A stretch of DNA of 64,000 bases, taken from Pacificimonas sp036351775 (GTDB lineage Bacteria > Pseudomonadota > Alphaproteobacteria > Sphingomonadales > Sphingomonadaceae). Of the stretch, positions 25,988-34,517 are shown piece by piece. The notes beneath the pieces were generated by a model. That model was given only the letters and a program-made list of their open reading frames with translations. It ran no database searches and was not told the origin of the DNA. The position numbers and the translations under genes are program-made. Every line of letters begins with the position of its first letter. Within the stretch, counting starts at the first letter, position 1. The stretch covers positions 1 to 64,000 of the forward strand of contig JAZBPX010000018.1 of the NCBI GenBank assembly GCA_036351775.1. The letters run 5' to 3'.

Positions 25988-26296
25988 CTAGAGATCCTCG
26001 GTCAGGATGAACTGTGGCGCGTCGGCATAGCCCTGGAACGGGGCGGCGGCCTTCTGGAAGTCCTCAGCCGACACGTCGGTGACGAACTCGTCGAGGCCGG
26101 AGACGTCGATGACCTCGATATAGTCGTAGTGCGGCTTCGCCTCGGGGTCCCCGAAGACACCGGTCGCCTTGTGCACGGTAAAGGATGTGACGGAGCCGAG
26201 CGCGCTGGCGGCGGGGATGTCGCGGGTCTTTGCCCACTCCTCATAGTCTTTGGCGCTGACACCGGGCTTCAGGTTGAACAGGCAGATGATACGCAT
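25988..26296 (-). CDS. REDY-like/HapK-family small protein
   Basis: A 102-residue dimeric ferredoxin-like barrel protein that I associate with the REDY-like HapK family (known from prodigiosin-type clusters), through RIICLFNLKPGVSAKDYEEWAKTRD and YDYIEVIDVSGLDEF segments. The function of the family is unclear; binding of a small aromatic or pyrrolic compound is possible. It is embedded in the operon with gaps of 3-4 bp, so it is likely a pathway component. Confidence 0.7.
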   Translation of the reverse strand: MRIICLFNLKPGVSAKDYEEWAKTRDIPAASALGSVTSFTVHKATGVFGDPEAKPHYDYIEVIDVSGLDEFVTDVSAEDFQKAAAPFQGYADAPQFILTEDL

Positions 26297-26299
26297 GGT

Positions 26300-27475
26300 T
26301 CAGTCTCCTTGGCTTGCGGGCGCGCGGTAGCTACCCAGTTTCTGATCGAGTGTGCGGGCGAGCGCAAACAGGCCCGCCTCATGCCCCGACTTGCCGACGA
26401 TCTGGACGCCGAGCGGCAGGCCATCGGCGCTCCAGCCCATCGGCAGGCTGATGACGGGCAGGCCCGCGATGTTGGCGAGGCAGGTGAAATCGGCCTGCGC
26501 GGCGGGTTCGAGATCGGCGTGCGGAAAGGGCGGGTTCGGCACGGTCGGCATGATGAGGAAGCCGTGCGCCCCGACAATCTGACGGACGCGGGCGCGCGTT
26601 TCGGTCAGGATACGCTGGTCTTCGGACCAGTCCGCATCGGCGCGGCGCGGGCCGTAGGTGAGAAGTTTCGCGAGATGAGCGGAGGTTTCGACGCCGGCGA
26701 GATGCGCGGCCATTGCCTTTGACACTTGGATAAACCCGGCGAACCGGATGCGAGAGTTTTTCGTGCCAAGCTCGACGGCGGTGGGTTCGTCCTTGAGAAG
26801 GGCGAGAACGCGGGCGAAGGCGGTCTCGACATCGGGATGAAGGTTGACACCGTGATGGGTCAGGGTCGCGCCGCCTCCATCGATGCCGCCCTCGCCGACA
26901 TCCGACATGATGCGGGCGGCGCGTTCCAGAAGGTCCAGATCACGGGCGAGCGGCCCCACGGCGTCGAGGATGAGGTCGGCGGGTTCGAGGCCGTCCTGGC
27001 TGACGCGGTCCGTGGCGGGCTTGAAGCCGTAGACGCCGCAATGCGCGGCCGGAATACGGACGGAGCCCATCGTGTCGGTGCCGAGGCCGAGGTCGCAAAG
27101 GCCGGCCGCGACCGCCGCGCCGCTGCCGCCCGATGAGCCGCCGGGCGAATAGCCGGGGCGGTGAGGGTTCTGGACGGGGCCGAAATGCGGGTTGTCGGTC
27201 TTCGCGCCGAGCGCCGCCTCCTCCATGTTGAGGATACCGAGGATTTCCGCGCCCTCTGCCCGCAGCGCGGCGACCGTGGCGGCATCGCGGTCGGCAATCC
27301 GGTTCGCCCAGGTGCCGATCCCGGCGTGGAAGGGCAGGCCGCGCACCATGATGTTCGCCTTCACGCCGACCGTGACGCCCGCAAGCGCGCCCGCGCCGCC
27401 CGCCGCCGTCTCATCATAGGCGAGGAAGGCGTTCAGCGGCGGGTTCAGGGCGCGGAGGACGGCGAAGTCGGTCAC
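26300..27475 (-). CDS. Amidase-signature family hydrolase
   Basis: A 391-residue amidase. I start it at the GTG at 27475 (TDFAVLRALNPPLNAF), 2 bp after the upstream stop; a longer frame to 27562 overlaps that gene. The catalytic triad region is intact: Lys in VGVKANIMVRG, the cis-Ser in SPGGSSGGSGAAVAAGL and the Ser nucleophile in DTMGSVRIPAAHCGVYGFKP. It hydrolyses an amide, perhaps the half-amide produced by a cyclic-imidase-like enzyme of the same operon. Confidence 0.94.
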   Translation of the reverse strand: MTDFAVLRALNPPLNAFLAYDETAAGGAGALAGVTVGVKANIMVRGLPFHAGIGTWANRIADRDAATVAALRAEGAEILGILNMEEAALGAKTDNPHFGPVQNPHRPGYSPGGSSGGSGAAVAAGLCDLGLGTDTMGSVRIPAAHCGVYGFKPATDRVSQDGLEPADLILDAVGPLARDLDLLERAARIMSDVGEGGIDGGGATLTHHGVNLHPDVETAFARVLALLKDEPTAVELGTKNSRIRFAGFIQVSKAMAAHLAGVETSAHLAKLLTYGPRRADADWSEDQRILTETRARVRQIVGAHGFLIMPTVPNPPFPHADLEPAAQADFTCLANIAGLPVISLPMGWSADGLPLGVQIVGKSGHEAGLFALARTLDQKLGSYRAPASQGD

Positions 27476-27477
27476 GC

Positions 27478-28842
27478 TCAGACGCCGCGCTCGTCGATCA
27501 AGCGGAGCGGCTTCTGGCGCTTGTCGATCTCGGTGGCCGCCGCCGTGCCGCCGGGTTCGCACAGCGCGACCTCGACCTCCACGCCGAGACCCTGCTTCAG
27601 CGTTTCAGCGAGCTTTGCCGCGTCCGTTCCGCCGCGGCTTTCCAGCGTCACGCGCATGGAATCGCGCTGCTGCGCGTCGCGCGTCAGGTGGCAGACATAT
27701 TCGCCGGTCAGGTCGGCGCGGTTCTCGATGATCGCGCCGATGGCATGCGGGAACACGTTGATGCCGCGCAGCTTCACCATGTTGTCGCTGCGGCCCTTGA
27801 AGCCCGCGACGCGCTTGAAGGCGATCTCGCCCCGCCCGTCCAGTTCGTGCGTAATGTCGTGCGTGTTGAAGCGGATGCAGGGCGCGATGTCATCCTTGTA
27901 GAGGCAGGTGACGACCATGTCGCCGGTGCCGCCGGGCGGGACGGGCGCGCCGGTGTCGACGTCGAGCAGTTCGAGATACTGCGCATCCTCCCAAACATAG
28001 AGGCCGTCGCGGTCGGGCCCCTCGCCCGCGATCGAGCCGGTGTCGCCGACGCCGTACCAGTCATAGGCCTTTGCGCCGTGCCAGGCGTCCTCGGTGCTCT
28101 TGCGGTCCTCGGTGCCGAGATGGCCGATGATCATCCTGATGTCGATGCGGTCGAACAGCCCCTCCGCCTCCGCGGTATCCGCGAGCTTCCTGACATAATC
28201 GACGAAGCCGACGAGCGTCGTGACGCCGAAATCGGCCATCAGACGCACCTGGTTGATGCTGCGCGTTTCGATGCCAGTGCCGGCGGACAGGAAGATCGAG
28301 TTGGTGAACTTCGTCACCGCCTCCCGAATATAATGCCCGCCGTTGATCATGCCGTGGCCGTAGACGGAGTGGACGACGTCATCGGGCGCCAGGCCCATCC
28401 AGCGGTACATGCGCCCGACAAGGAGGTTGCCGACCTCCCGCCCTTTTGGCCCGAACATCAGCACCTGAGGCTTGCCGGTCGTACCGCTGGTGGTGTGGAA
28501 GACGGTGGGCGCGCGGTCCGGGCCGCCCATGCCGTGGAAGTCGCCATAGGGGGGGTGTTCGGCGATGGAGGCCATCAGGTCGGACTTGTCGTAGACTGGC
28601 AGCTTCGCGATGTCCGCAAGGCCGTTTATGTCGCCCGGCTCGATACCCTGCGCGCGCCACAGCCGCTGGTAGAAGGGGATTTGCCACGCGCGCCGCATCA
28701 GGCGCACGAACTGGGCGTCCTGCAGCGCGAACAGCTCGTCGCGGCTCATTTTTGCATAGCGCGCGGTGAAGGCGTCGCCGACGGGATAGTCGGCCAGCAT
28801 CTGCCGGTGATCGAGCGCTTCGAAATAGGTCGGGAAGCTCAT
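27478..28842 (-). CDS. Phenylacetate-CoA ligase-like AMP-forming enzyme
   Basis: A 454-residue adenylate-forming ligase of the PaaK type. It shows the P-loop HTTSGTTGKPQV near residue 113, YGVGDTGSIAGE near 263 and the C-terminal hinge GRSDNMVKLRGINVFP near 350. It should activate an aromatic or aryl-alkyl carboxylate to its CoA thioester at ATP cost. Being in an operon with crotonase and amidase genes places CoA activation after C-N hydrolysis. It overlaps the next gene upstream by 4 bp. Confidence 0.93.
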   Translation of the reverse strand: MSFPTYFEALDHRQMLADYPVGDAFTARYAKMSRDELFALQDAQFVRLMRRAWQIPFYQRLWRAQGIEPGDINGLADIAKLPVYDKSDLMASIAEHPPYGDFHGMGGPDRAPTVFHTTSGTTGKPQVLMFGPKGREVGNLLVGRMYRWMGLAPDDVVHSVYGHGMINGGHYIREAVTKFTNSIFLSAGTGIETRSINQVRLMADFGVTTLVGFVDYVRKLADTAEAEGLFDRIDIRMIIGHLGTEDRKSTEDAWHGAKAYDWYGVGDTGSIAGEGPDRDGLYVWEDAQYLELLDVDTGAPVPPGGTGDMVVTCLYKDDIAPCIRFNTHDITHELDGRGEIAFKRVAGFKGRSDNMVKLRGINVFPHAIGAIIENRADLTGEYVCHLTRDAQQRDSMRVTLESRGGTDAAKLAETLKQGLGVEVEVALCEPGGTAAATEIDKRQKPLRLIDERGV

Positions 28843-30125
28843 GCAGGCTCCGTGAAATAGCTTAGGGGGTTCGTGAAAATGCGGGGGTCGGCCTCCGGCG
28901 GGGCGAGGTCGCGGGCGAGGCTGTGTTTTGCGCGGGCCTGTTCGGGGCCGAGCGGGTTTTCCGGGCTGCCGGGGGTGCGCTCGACGGGGTGTTCGGTGCG
29001 GCCGCCGTTCGTTTGGGTGATGGTCAGGCGCTGCGGGAACAGCGCGTTGCCATCGGGGTTGCCGTCATCGGTCAGGCGCACCTTCGCGGCGAGGGCAGCA
29101 AGCTGCGGGTCGGCGAAATCCTCGCTGGTGAAGCGGCGCGGATCGATGCGGCCGTCGACGAGCATCAGCGCCGCAAGATAGGGCATGCAGAGCCGCGCCC
29201 AGGCGACGCTCATGTCCGGCGCATAGGCGCGGTCAACGAGGCGGCGGATGAGCGGCGGGCAGGCGAGCTCGATCCGCTCGATGCTTGCGGGATCAATAGC
29301 GAGGTCCTGCAGCATGCCGAGGGCGGCGTGGCTGGCGCGGCCGGAGGGGAAGGGTTTCACGCTGACCTCGGCGATGCGCCAGACAGTGCCGAGGCCCGCG
29401 GTGTAGCGGGCAAGGTCGCCGGTTTCGAACAGCTGATAATAGCCGAAGGGGCCTTCGAGAACGTCTTTCGGCGCGGAGAAGCCTGCACCGGCGAGGTCAC
29501 CGGCGGTCACGGCGGCGCGGGCGGCGTTCGCGATCTGGAAGGGCAGGGTTTCCGACCCCTCCACATGCGCCTGCATGGTGCCTGCCGCGCTGGAGTAGGC
29601 GAGGCCGAGGGCGTCGGCGATGGGCGCGCCGTCCAGCCGCGCGACCGCGACCGCCGCGCCCATGACGCCGGTGATGGCAGGCCGGAAGAAGCGCATGGCG
29701 CTGGTAACGCTGAGGCCGAGGCCCGATGCGATATCGACACCGATGGCGAGGGCGGTCAGCGCTTCGTTGCGGTCGCAGCCGCCGCGCCGGTCAATCGCCG
29801 CGCCGAGAGCGGCGGTGACGACGCTCATGGCGTGAACGACGGCGGGTTCGTGGACGGCGTCCCATTCGAGGCAGTGGATTCGGTAGCCGTTGACGAAAGC
29901 CGCGGAGGGCGCGGGCAGGCGCTCGGCGGTTCCGATCAGGCGCGCGTCATCGCCGCTGCCGAACCGGCGCGCGGTGTCGAGGATCGCGGGCTCTCCCGGT
30001 GCGCCGACAGCGGCGGCAGCGATGGCGAGGGTGTCGCCGAGGAGGCGCTCGGCATGGGCGCGCAGGTCTGGCGGCAGGCGGTGGTCTGCTGCGGCGAAGG
30101 CGAGGAGGTCTTCCGTGGCGGTCAT
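28839..30125 (-). CDS. MmgE/PrpD family protein, copy 1
   Basis: A 428-residue MmgE/PrpD-fold protein. This family includes 2-methylcitrate dehydratase, cis-aconitate decarboxylase and iminodisuccinate epimerase, all acting on polycarboxylates. Visible blocks are HCLEWDAVHEPAVVHAMS, ALTALAIGVDIASGLGLS and VKPFPSGRASHAALGML, where a family Cys/Arg loop is replaced by PSGR. The exact reaction cannot be read. It overlaps by 4 bp a second PrpD gene upstream; the two may form a heteromer. Confidence 0.88.
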   Translation of the reverse strand: MTATEDLLAFAAADHRLPPDLRAHAERLLGDTLAIAAAAVGAPGEPAILDTARRFGSGDDARLIGTAERLPAPSAAFVNGYRIHCLEWDAVHEPAVVHAMSVVTAALGAAIDRRGGCDRNEALTALAIGVDIASGLGLSVTSAMRFFRPAITGVMGAAVAVARLDGAPIADALGLAYSSAAGTMQAHVEGSETLPFQIANAARAAVTAGDLAGAGFSAPKDVLEGPFGYYQLFETGDLARYTAGLGTVWRIAEVSVKPFPSGRASHAALGMLQDLAIDPASIERIELACPPLIRRLVDRAYAPDMSVAWARLCMPYLAALMLVDGRIDPRRFTSEDFADPQLAALAAKVRLTDDGNPDGNALFPQRLTITQTNGGRTEHPVERTPGSPENPLGPEQARAKHSLARDLAPPEADPRIFTNPLSYFTEPA

Positions 30126-31348
30126 GACAGCCAGTCCGACAGCATGGCGGCTACCGCCCCGGCATCCGTTCCATGAAGCGCTAAATCCGCTGCCCGGTCG
30201 GCTTCGGCGGCGCTAAGGCCGCCCCACGCGACGAGGCTGTGCAGCTTGCCGCGGTGGCCCTCGCTACCCAGCGGGCGTTCGGGATCGCCGCGTGTGTCGA
30301 TCAGCTCATGGCCGTTCACCTGCGCGCCGAAATGGGCGGGGTAGCGCGCGGTGATGTCCGGTGCTTCGGCGACCGTGACCTGCGCGCGGAGCGGGGCGAG
30401 CGCGGCGATGGCTTCGCGCGTGAAGTCGGGCGGTTCGGCAGCGCGGCCATCCGCGATGACGGCAACGGCATGCTGCAGCGAGAATTTGGCCTGCAGTTCA
30501 GTCTCGGGGTCGGGGCGGTCGCAGAAAGTCAGGGCGTCGGCGAAGGTCTCCACATGGAAGGGCGCGTGAAGGTTTCCGGCGGCGCGCAGGTCCAGCGCGG
30601 CGTCGATGGCGGGATGGGCGTGGCGGCAGGCGGCCCACGGCTTGAAGCTGACCTGATGGATCAGCCAGCCTTCCGGCTCGCCCCCCAGATCGCCGGGATG
30701 GTCGGTCATCGCCGCGAACAGGCCTTGCGCTCCCTCCAGAAGCGCCGCGGGTCCCGTGATGCCCGCCTTTGCATGGCGCGCGGCGTCGCGGCCGGTGCGG
30801 ACCGCGTGATAACTGTGCCAGTGCTTGGTCAGCACGTCGTCATGGCGCATGTGCCAGAGGCCGCCCGCGACCGACCCCGCATTGCCAAGAGCGTTCACAT
30901 AGCCCTCGGCGCCGAAGTTCAAGAGGGAACCCATCGCCGCCGCCGCGCCGACGCCGCCCGCCGTGGCGGTCGGGTGCCAGTGCGCGTAGTGATGGGCGTC
31001 GAGCGCCGATCCGACGGCGATCATCGCTTCATAACCGCGCACCGCCGCATCCAGCACGGTGTCCATGTCCGCACCGGACATGCTGAGCGCGGCGGGCCAG
31101 ATCACCGGGCCGGGATGGAGCAGCGCGGTGCGATGAACATCGTCCATTTCAAGGACATTGCCGAGATAGGCCGCGCGGGCCCAGGCCTCTGTTTCCGCCG
31201 CCGATACGGCGCGGTGCGCAGCGCTGTCCCGCGCACCCGCGATGCACGCGAACCAGTCGAAAAGGTGAAGGCGCGCGCGCTTTCGCTCGCCTTCGCCGAC
31301 AGGCCGCGCTAGTCTTTCGCCCAGTCCAGACATAAGCGGCTGCGTCAT
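30122..31348 (-). CDS. MmgE/PrpD family protein, copy 2
   Basis: A 408-residue paralogue of the adjacent gene with EMDDVHRTALLHPGPVIWPAAL, HYAHWHPTATAGGVGAAAAMG and FKPWAACRHAHPAIDAAL (the conserved Cys-Arg loop intact here). It is the first gene of the ten-gene minus-strand operon and is divergent from the GntR gene with only about 40 bp between. ATG 31348 or ATG 31333 may be the start. Substrate unknown, probably a hydroxy or unsaturated polycarboxylate. Confidence 0.88.
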   Translation of the reverse strand: MTQPLMSGLGERLARPVGEGERKRARLHLFDWFACIAGARDSAAHRAVSAAETEAWARAAYLGNVLEMDDVHRTALLHPGPVIWPAALSMSGADMDTVLDAAVRGYEAMIAVGSALDAHHYAHWHPTATAGGVGAAAAMGSLLNFGAEGYVNALGNAGSVAGGLWHMRHDDVLTKHWHSYHAVRTGRDAARHAKAGITGPAALLEGAQGLFAAMTDHPGDLGGEPEGWLIHQVSFKPWAACRHAHPAIDAALDLRAAGNLHAPFHVETFADALTFCDRPDPETELQAKFSLQHAVAVIADGRAAEPPDFTREAIAALAPLRAQVTVAEAPDITARYPAHFGAQVNGHELIDTRGDPERPLGSEGHRGKLHSLVAWGGLSAAEADRAADLALHGTDAGAVAAMLSDWLS

Positions 31349-31389
31349 CGGACAGCGCCGCCCGCCCAGAGAATCTTCGGGAGCACAGC

Positions 31390-32169
31390 TTGGCCGACGC
31401 CCGCCAGAACAGGGGCCGACAGACGGGCCAAGGGGCGGGGAGCCGTGCGGTGCCCCGCTACCTGCAGGTCGCGGCGGAGCTGCGCGAGGCGATCATGTCG
31501 GGGCAATATGCGGGCGGCGATCAGTTCCCGACCGAAACCGCGCTGTGCGAACGCTACAAGGTCAGCCGCTTTACCGTGCGCGAGGCGCTGAAGCGGCTGC
31601 AGGCCGAGGGGCTGATTGCGCGGAAGCGCGGGTCCGGCACGACGGTCCAACCGGCCGGCGCGCGAGGCGGCGCGCTGCACCAGCCGCTGTCGAATGTGGG
31701 CGAACTGCTGCAATATGCGCGCGGCAGTTCGGTGAGCTATGCGGAGCGCGGAACCGGTCCCCTGCCGACGATGGTGGCCGAGCAGCTGCTCGGCAATCCG
31801 GGCGGCGAATGGCGCTGTTTTCGCGGAGCAAGGCGGCCGCAGGACGATGCGATGCCGATCGCCGTGACCGACGCCTATTTCCACGAGCGGCTGGGCGAGG
31901 CCGTCGACCAACTGGACCTGCAGGCCGGAACGCTGTTCAGCCAGATCGAGCGGCTGTCGGGCGTCAGTATCGGGCAGGTCACGCAAGATATTCAGGCGCT
32001 TGCCGCAGACGCCGCGACGGCCCGGGCGCTGGAGATTGACGAGGGCGAACCCGTTCTCCGCATCCTGCGCTGCTACCGCGATACCGACGGCGTTCCGTTC
32101 GAAATTTCCGTTAGCCACCATCCCGGCGACCGCTTCGCCTATTCGATGCACATCGACGTCGACACCTGA
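31390..32169 (+). CDS. GntR-family regulator, HutC/UTRA type, probable local repressor
   Basis: A 259-residue regulator starting at TTG 31390 behind a CGGGAG-type ribosome site. Residues ~20-85 are the GntR winged helix (YLQVAAELREAI, TETALCERYKVSRFTVREALKRL, GSGTTV); residues ~95-255 are a UTRA ligand-binding domain ending FEISVSHHPGDRFAYSM. HutC-type proteins bind short symmetric TTGT/ACAA-type palindromes and release on binding a pathway metabolite. It is the only such regulator here and sits amid operons carrying TTGTCCGGACAA, so I infer it controls them. No site is seen in its own 41-bp upstream gap. Confidence 0.92.
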   Translation: MADARQNRGRQTGQGAGSRAVPRYLQVAAELREAIMSGQYAGGDQFPTETALCERYKVSRFTVREALKRLQAEGLIARKRGSGTTVQPAGARGGALHQPLSNVGELLQYARGSSVSYAERGTGPLPTMVAEQLLGNPGGEWRCFRGARRPQDDAMPIAVTDAYFHERLGEAVDQLDLQAGTLFSQIERLSGVSIGQVTQDIQALAADAATARALEIDEGEPVLRILRCYRDTDGVPFEISVSHHPGDRFAYSMHIDVDT

Positions 32170-32192
32170 CGGTTCGGGGGCAAGCCGCCGCA

Positions 32193-33278
32193 TCAGCCTT
32201 CGCCCAGATCCGGCGTCTTCCCGGGCTGCCACCGCTCGCCGGCGAAGCGGATGGGCGGGGCAATATGGTGCGCACCCTCGCTGCTTTCGACGATCAGGCC
32301 GCGCTGCGCGACATGCGGTTCATCGAGAGCCTCGCGAAAGTCGAGGACCGGGGCGAAGGCGATGTCCCTGTCGGCGAACCACCGGGTCCATTCATCGCGC
32401 GTTTTCTCCGCAAAGGTTCCGCGCAGAAACGCGATGAGATCGCCCTGTTCACCGGCCTCGCGCTCCGCGTGCGGGATCAGGTCGGGACGGTCCAGGCCGT
32501 TGAGGAGGTTCTCGGCGAACTTCATCTCGCGGCCGCCGAGCGCGATGTGGCCGCCGTCCTTCGTGCGGTAGACCTGGTAGAGCGCCGCACCGCCGAGCGA
32601 GCGCTGGCTGGCACTGTTCGGGCTAGCGCCTCCCGCAATCGCCCTGCCCGCCGTGTGGACGCCCCAGGGGAGCAGGCTGTCGAACATGGCGCAGTCGATA
32701 TAAGCGCCCTCGCCCGTTTTCTCGCGGCCGATCAGGGCCATCAGGACGGCGGAAAGCGCGGTCAGACCGGCCGCCATGTCGGCGCTCGGCGCGCCGGGGA
32801 CGACCGGCGTCCCGTCCGGGCCGTCATTGACGGACAGGAACCCGGCAAGGGCTTGCACCGCCATGTCATGCGCCGGGTGATGAGCAAGCGCCCCCTGCTG
32901 CCCGAAAGCGGAGATGGAGCAATAGACGATGGCGGGGTTGAGGGTCCTGACTGTTTCGTAATCGAAGCCGAGGCGCTTCATCACGCCGGGACGGAAACCC
33001 TCCACGAACACATCCGCCTCCCGGCAGAGAGCGGCGAGCGCGGCTTTCCCGTCATCGCTCTTCAGGTCGAGGACGCGGCTTTCCTTGCCGCGGTTGAGGT
33101 TCGCGAACCAGACGGAATGGCCGGCTTCCCTCGGCTGCATCGTGCGGGCCGGGTCGCCTGCCTTCGGTTCGATCTTGACGACCCGCGCGCCCTGGTCGGC
33201 CATCATGACGGTCATCATCGGCCCGGGAAGGAACTGCGTCAGATCGACGACGGTCAGGCCGGATAGCTTCCCCACCAA
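32193..33278 (-). CDS. CaiB/BaiF (family III) CoA-transferase, copy 1
   Basis: A 361-residue family III protein resembling alpha-methylacyl-CoA racemase and CoA-transferases. The N-terminal VVDLTQFLPGPMMTVMMADQGARVVKIE is typical and the catalytic Asp is in AHHPAHDMAVQALAG near residue 140. It is the last gene of the operon 37078-32193, next to a second CaiB gene. The pair might transfer CoA between two acids or include a racemase. Convergent with the GntR gene. Confidence 0.9.
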   Translation of the reverse strand: MVGKLSGLTVVDLTQFLPGPMMTVMMADQGARVVKIEPKAGDPARTMQPREAGHSVWFANLNRGKESRVLDLKSDDGKAALAALCREADVFVEGFRPGVMKRLGFDYETVRTLNPAIVYCSISAFGQQGALAHHPAHDMAVQALAGFLSVNDGPDGTPVVPGAPSADMAAGLTALSAVLMALIGREKTGEGAYIDCAMFDSLLPWGVHTAGRAIAGGASPNSASQRSLGGAALYQVYRTKDGGHIALGGREMKFAENLLNGLDRPDLIPHAEREAGEQGDLIAFLRGTFAEKTRDEWTRWFADRDIAFAPVLDFREALDEPHVAQRGLIVESSEGAHHIAPPIRFAGERWQPGKTPDLGEG

Positions 33279-33284
33279 GCGGCC

Positions 33285-34508
33285 CTAGACAATGCCGTCG
33301 CCGCGCAGCTTTGCCGTCGCCGCCGCATCATAGCCGAGCTCTTCAAGGATTGCATCGGTGTCCGCGCCGAGGAGCGGCGCGGCGCGGTTCGGCGGCCGCT
33401 GGCCGTCCAGTTTCAGCGGGCTGGCCAGCACCTGAACGTCCGCCTTGTCCGGATGCGAAACCTCGTCGCGCATGCCGATGGTGCGGAGCCACGGATTGTC
33501 GAGGGCAGCGCCGAGCGAATAGACCGGCGCAACGGGGACGTGCCCGGCGAGCAAATCCTGCCAGTGCGCCATGGGCTGCTTGGCGAACTCCTCATCGAGA
33601 ATCGCGGTGAGCGTATCGCGGTTGGCCAGGCGATCGGCATTGGCGGTGAAACGCGGATCGCCCTTCAGGTCTTCCCGGCCCATGCGGGTCGTCAGGATGT
33701 CCCAGAACTTCGGCAGCTGGCACATCACGAACATCCAGCCGTCCGCCGTCCTGAACATCTGGCTGGGCGTGGCCGTCGGGTGGGCCGAGCGGGGTTCGCG
33801 GCCCGCCTCGTCGCCCTCGTTCATGTACCAGAGCGCCGGGTAGCTGGTCTGGTGGATGGCGGCGGAGAGGAGGTCGGTGTCAACGTCGCGGCCTTTCCCC
33901 GTACGCTGGGCGTCGAGAAGCGCGGAGAGGAGCCCGATGCACATGAGCGTGCCGGTCATGAAATCGACCATGGAGAGCCCCATGCGCTGGGGTTCGCTGC
34001 CGGGCGCGCCGGTCACCGCGCAGTAACCGGCCTCGGCCTGCATCAGATAGTCGTAGCCGGGCCATTTCGCGCGCTCGTTATCGCGGCCATAGGCGGACAG
34101 GTGCGCGCAGACGATGGCGGGGTTCACGGCCCGCAGCGCGTCATAGGCCAGGCCGAGCTTCGCAGGAAGGTCGCCGCGCATGTTGTTCGCGACCGCATGG
34201 CTTTTGCCGGCGAGCTTGCGGAAGATTTCCTGCCCCTCGTCAGAGCGCAGATTGAGCGTCAGCGAACGCTTGTTGAGGTTGAACGACTGGAAATAGAGGC
34301 TCTCGTCCTCGCGCAGGTAATGCGGGCCGACGGCGCGCGCGGTATCGCCGCCGCCCGTTTTCCTGCCGTCCGGGCCTTCCTTGCGCGGCGGTTCGATCTT
34401 GATGACATCCGCGCCGAGCTGGGCAAGGTGCATCGTGCCGTAGGGGCCCGCGCCGTACTGCTCGGCGCTGACAATCCGGAAACCCTTGAGGGGGAGGTGA
34501 AGCGTCAC
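33285..34508 (-). CDS. CaiB/BaiF CoA-transferase, copy 2
   Basis: A 407-residue family III CoA-transferase with AEQYGAGPYGTMHLAQLGADVIKIEPP at the start and a catalytic Asp in WPGYDYLMQAEAG near residue 170. The length fits formyl-CoA or succinyl-CoA-dependent transferases. It is 6 bp from copy 1 and 9 bp from the acyl-CoA dehydrogenase gene. It probably loads CoA on a dicarboxylic acid for the MaoC and HpcH enzymes encoded upstream. Confidence 0.93.
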   Translation of the reverse strand: MTLHLPLKGFRIVSAEQYGAGPYGTMHLAQLGADVIKIEPPRKEGPDGRKTGGGDTARAVGPHYLREDESLYFQSFNLNKRSLTLNLRSDEGQEIFRKLAGKSHAVANNMRGDLPAKLGLAYDALRAVNPAIVCAHLSAYGRDNERAKWPGYDYLMQAEAGYCAVTGAPGSEPQRMGLSMVDFMTGTLMCIGLLSALLDAQRTGKGRDVDTDLLSAAIHQTSYPALWYMNEGDEAGREPRSAHPTATPSQMFRTADGWMFVMCQLPKFWDILTTRMGREDLKGDPRFTANADRLANRDTLTAILDEEFAKQPMAHWQDLLAGHVPVAPVYSLGAALDNPWLRTIGMRDEVSHPDKADVQVLASPLKLDGQRPPNRAAPLLGADTDAILEELGYDAAATAKLRGDGIV

Positions 34509-34517
34509 GCGCGCGGA

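Noticed and set aside
33440..33460. TTGTCCGGA half-site in the CaiB copy 2 gene
   Set aside because: It lacks the second half of the palindrome and is intragenic.
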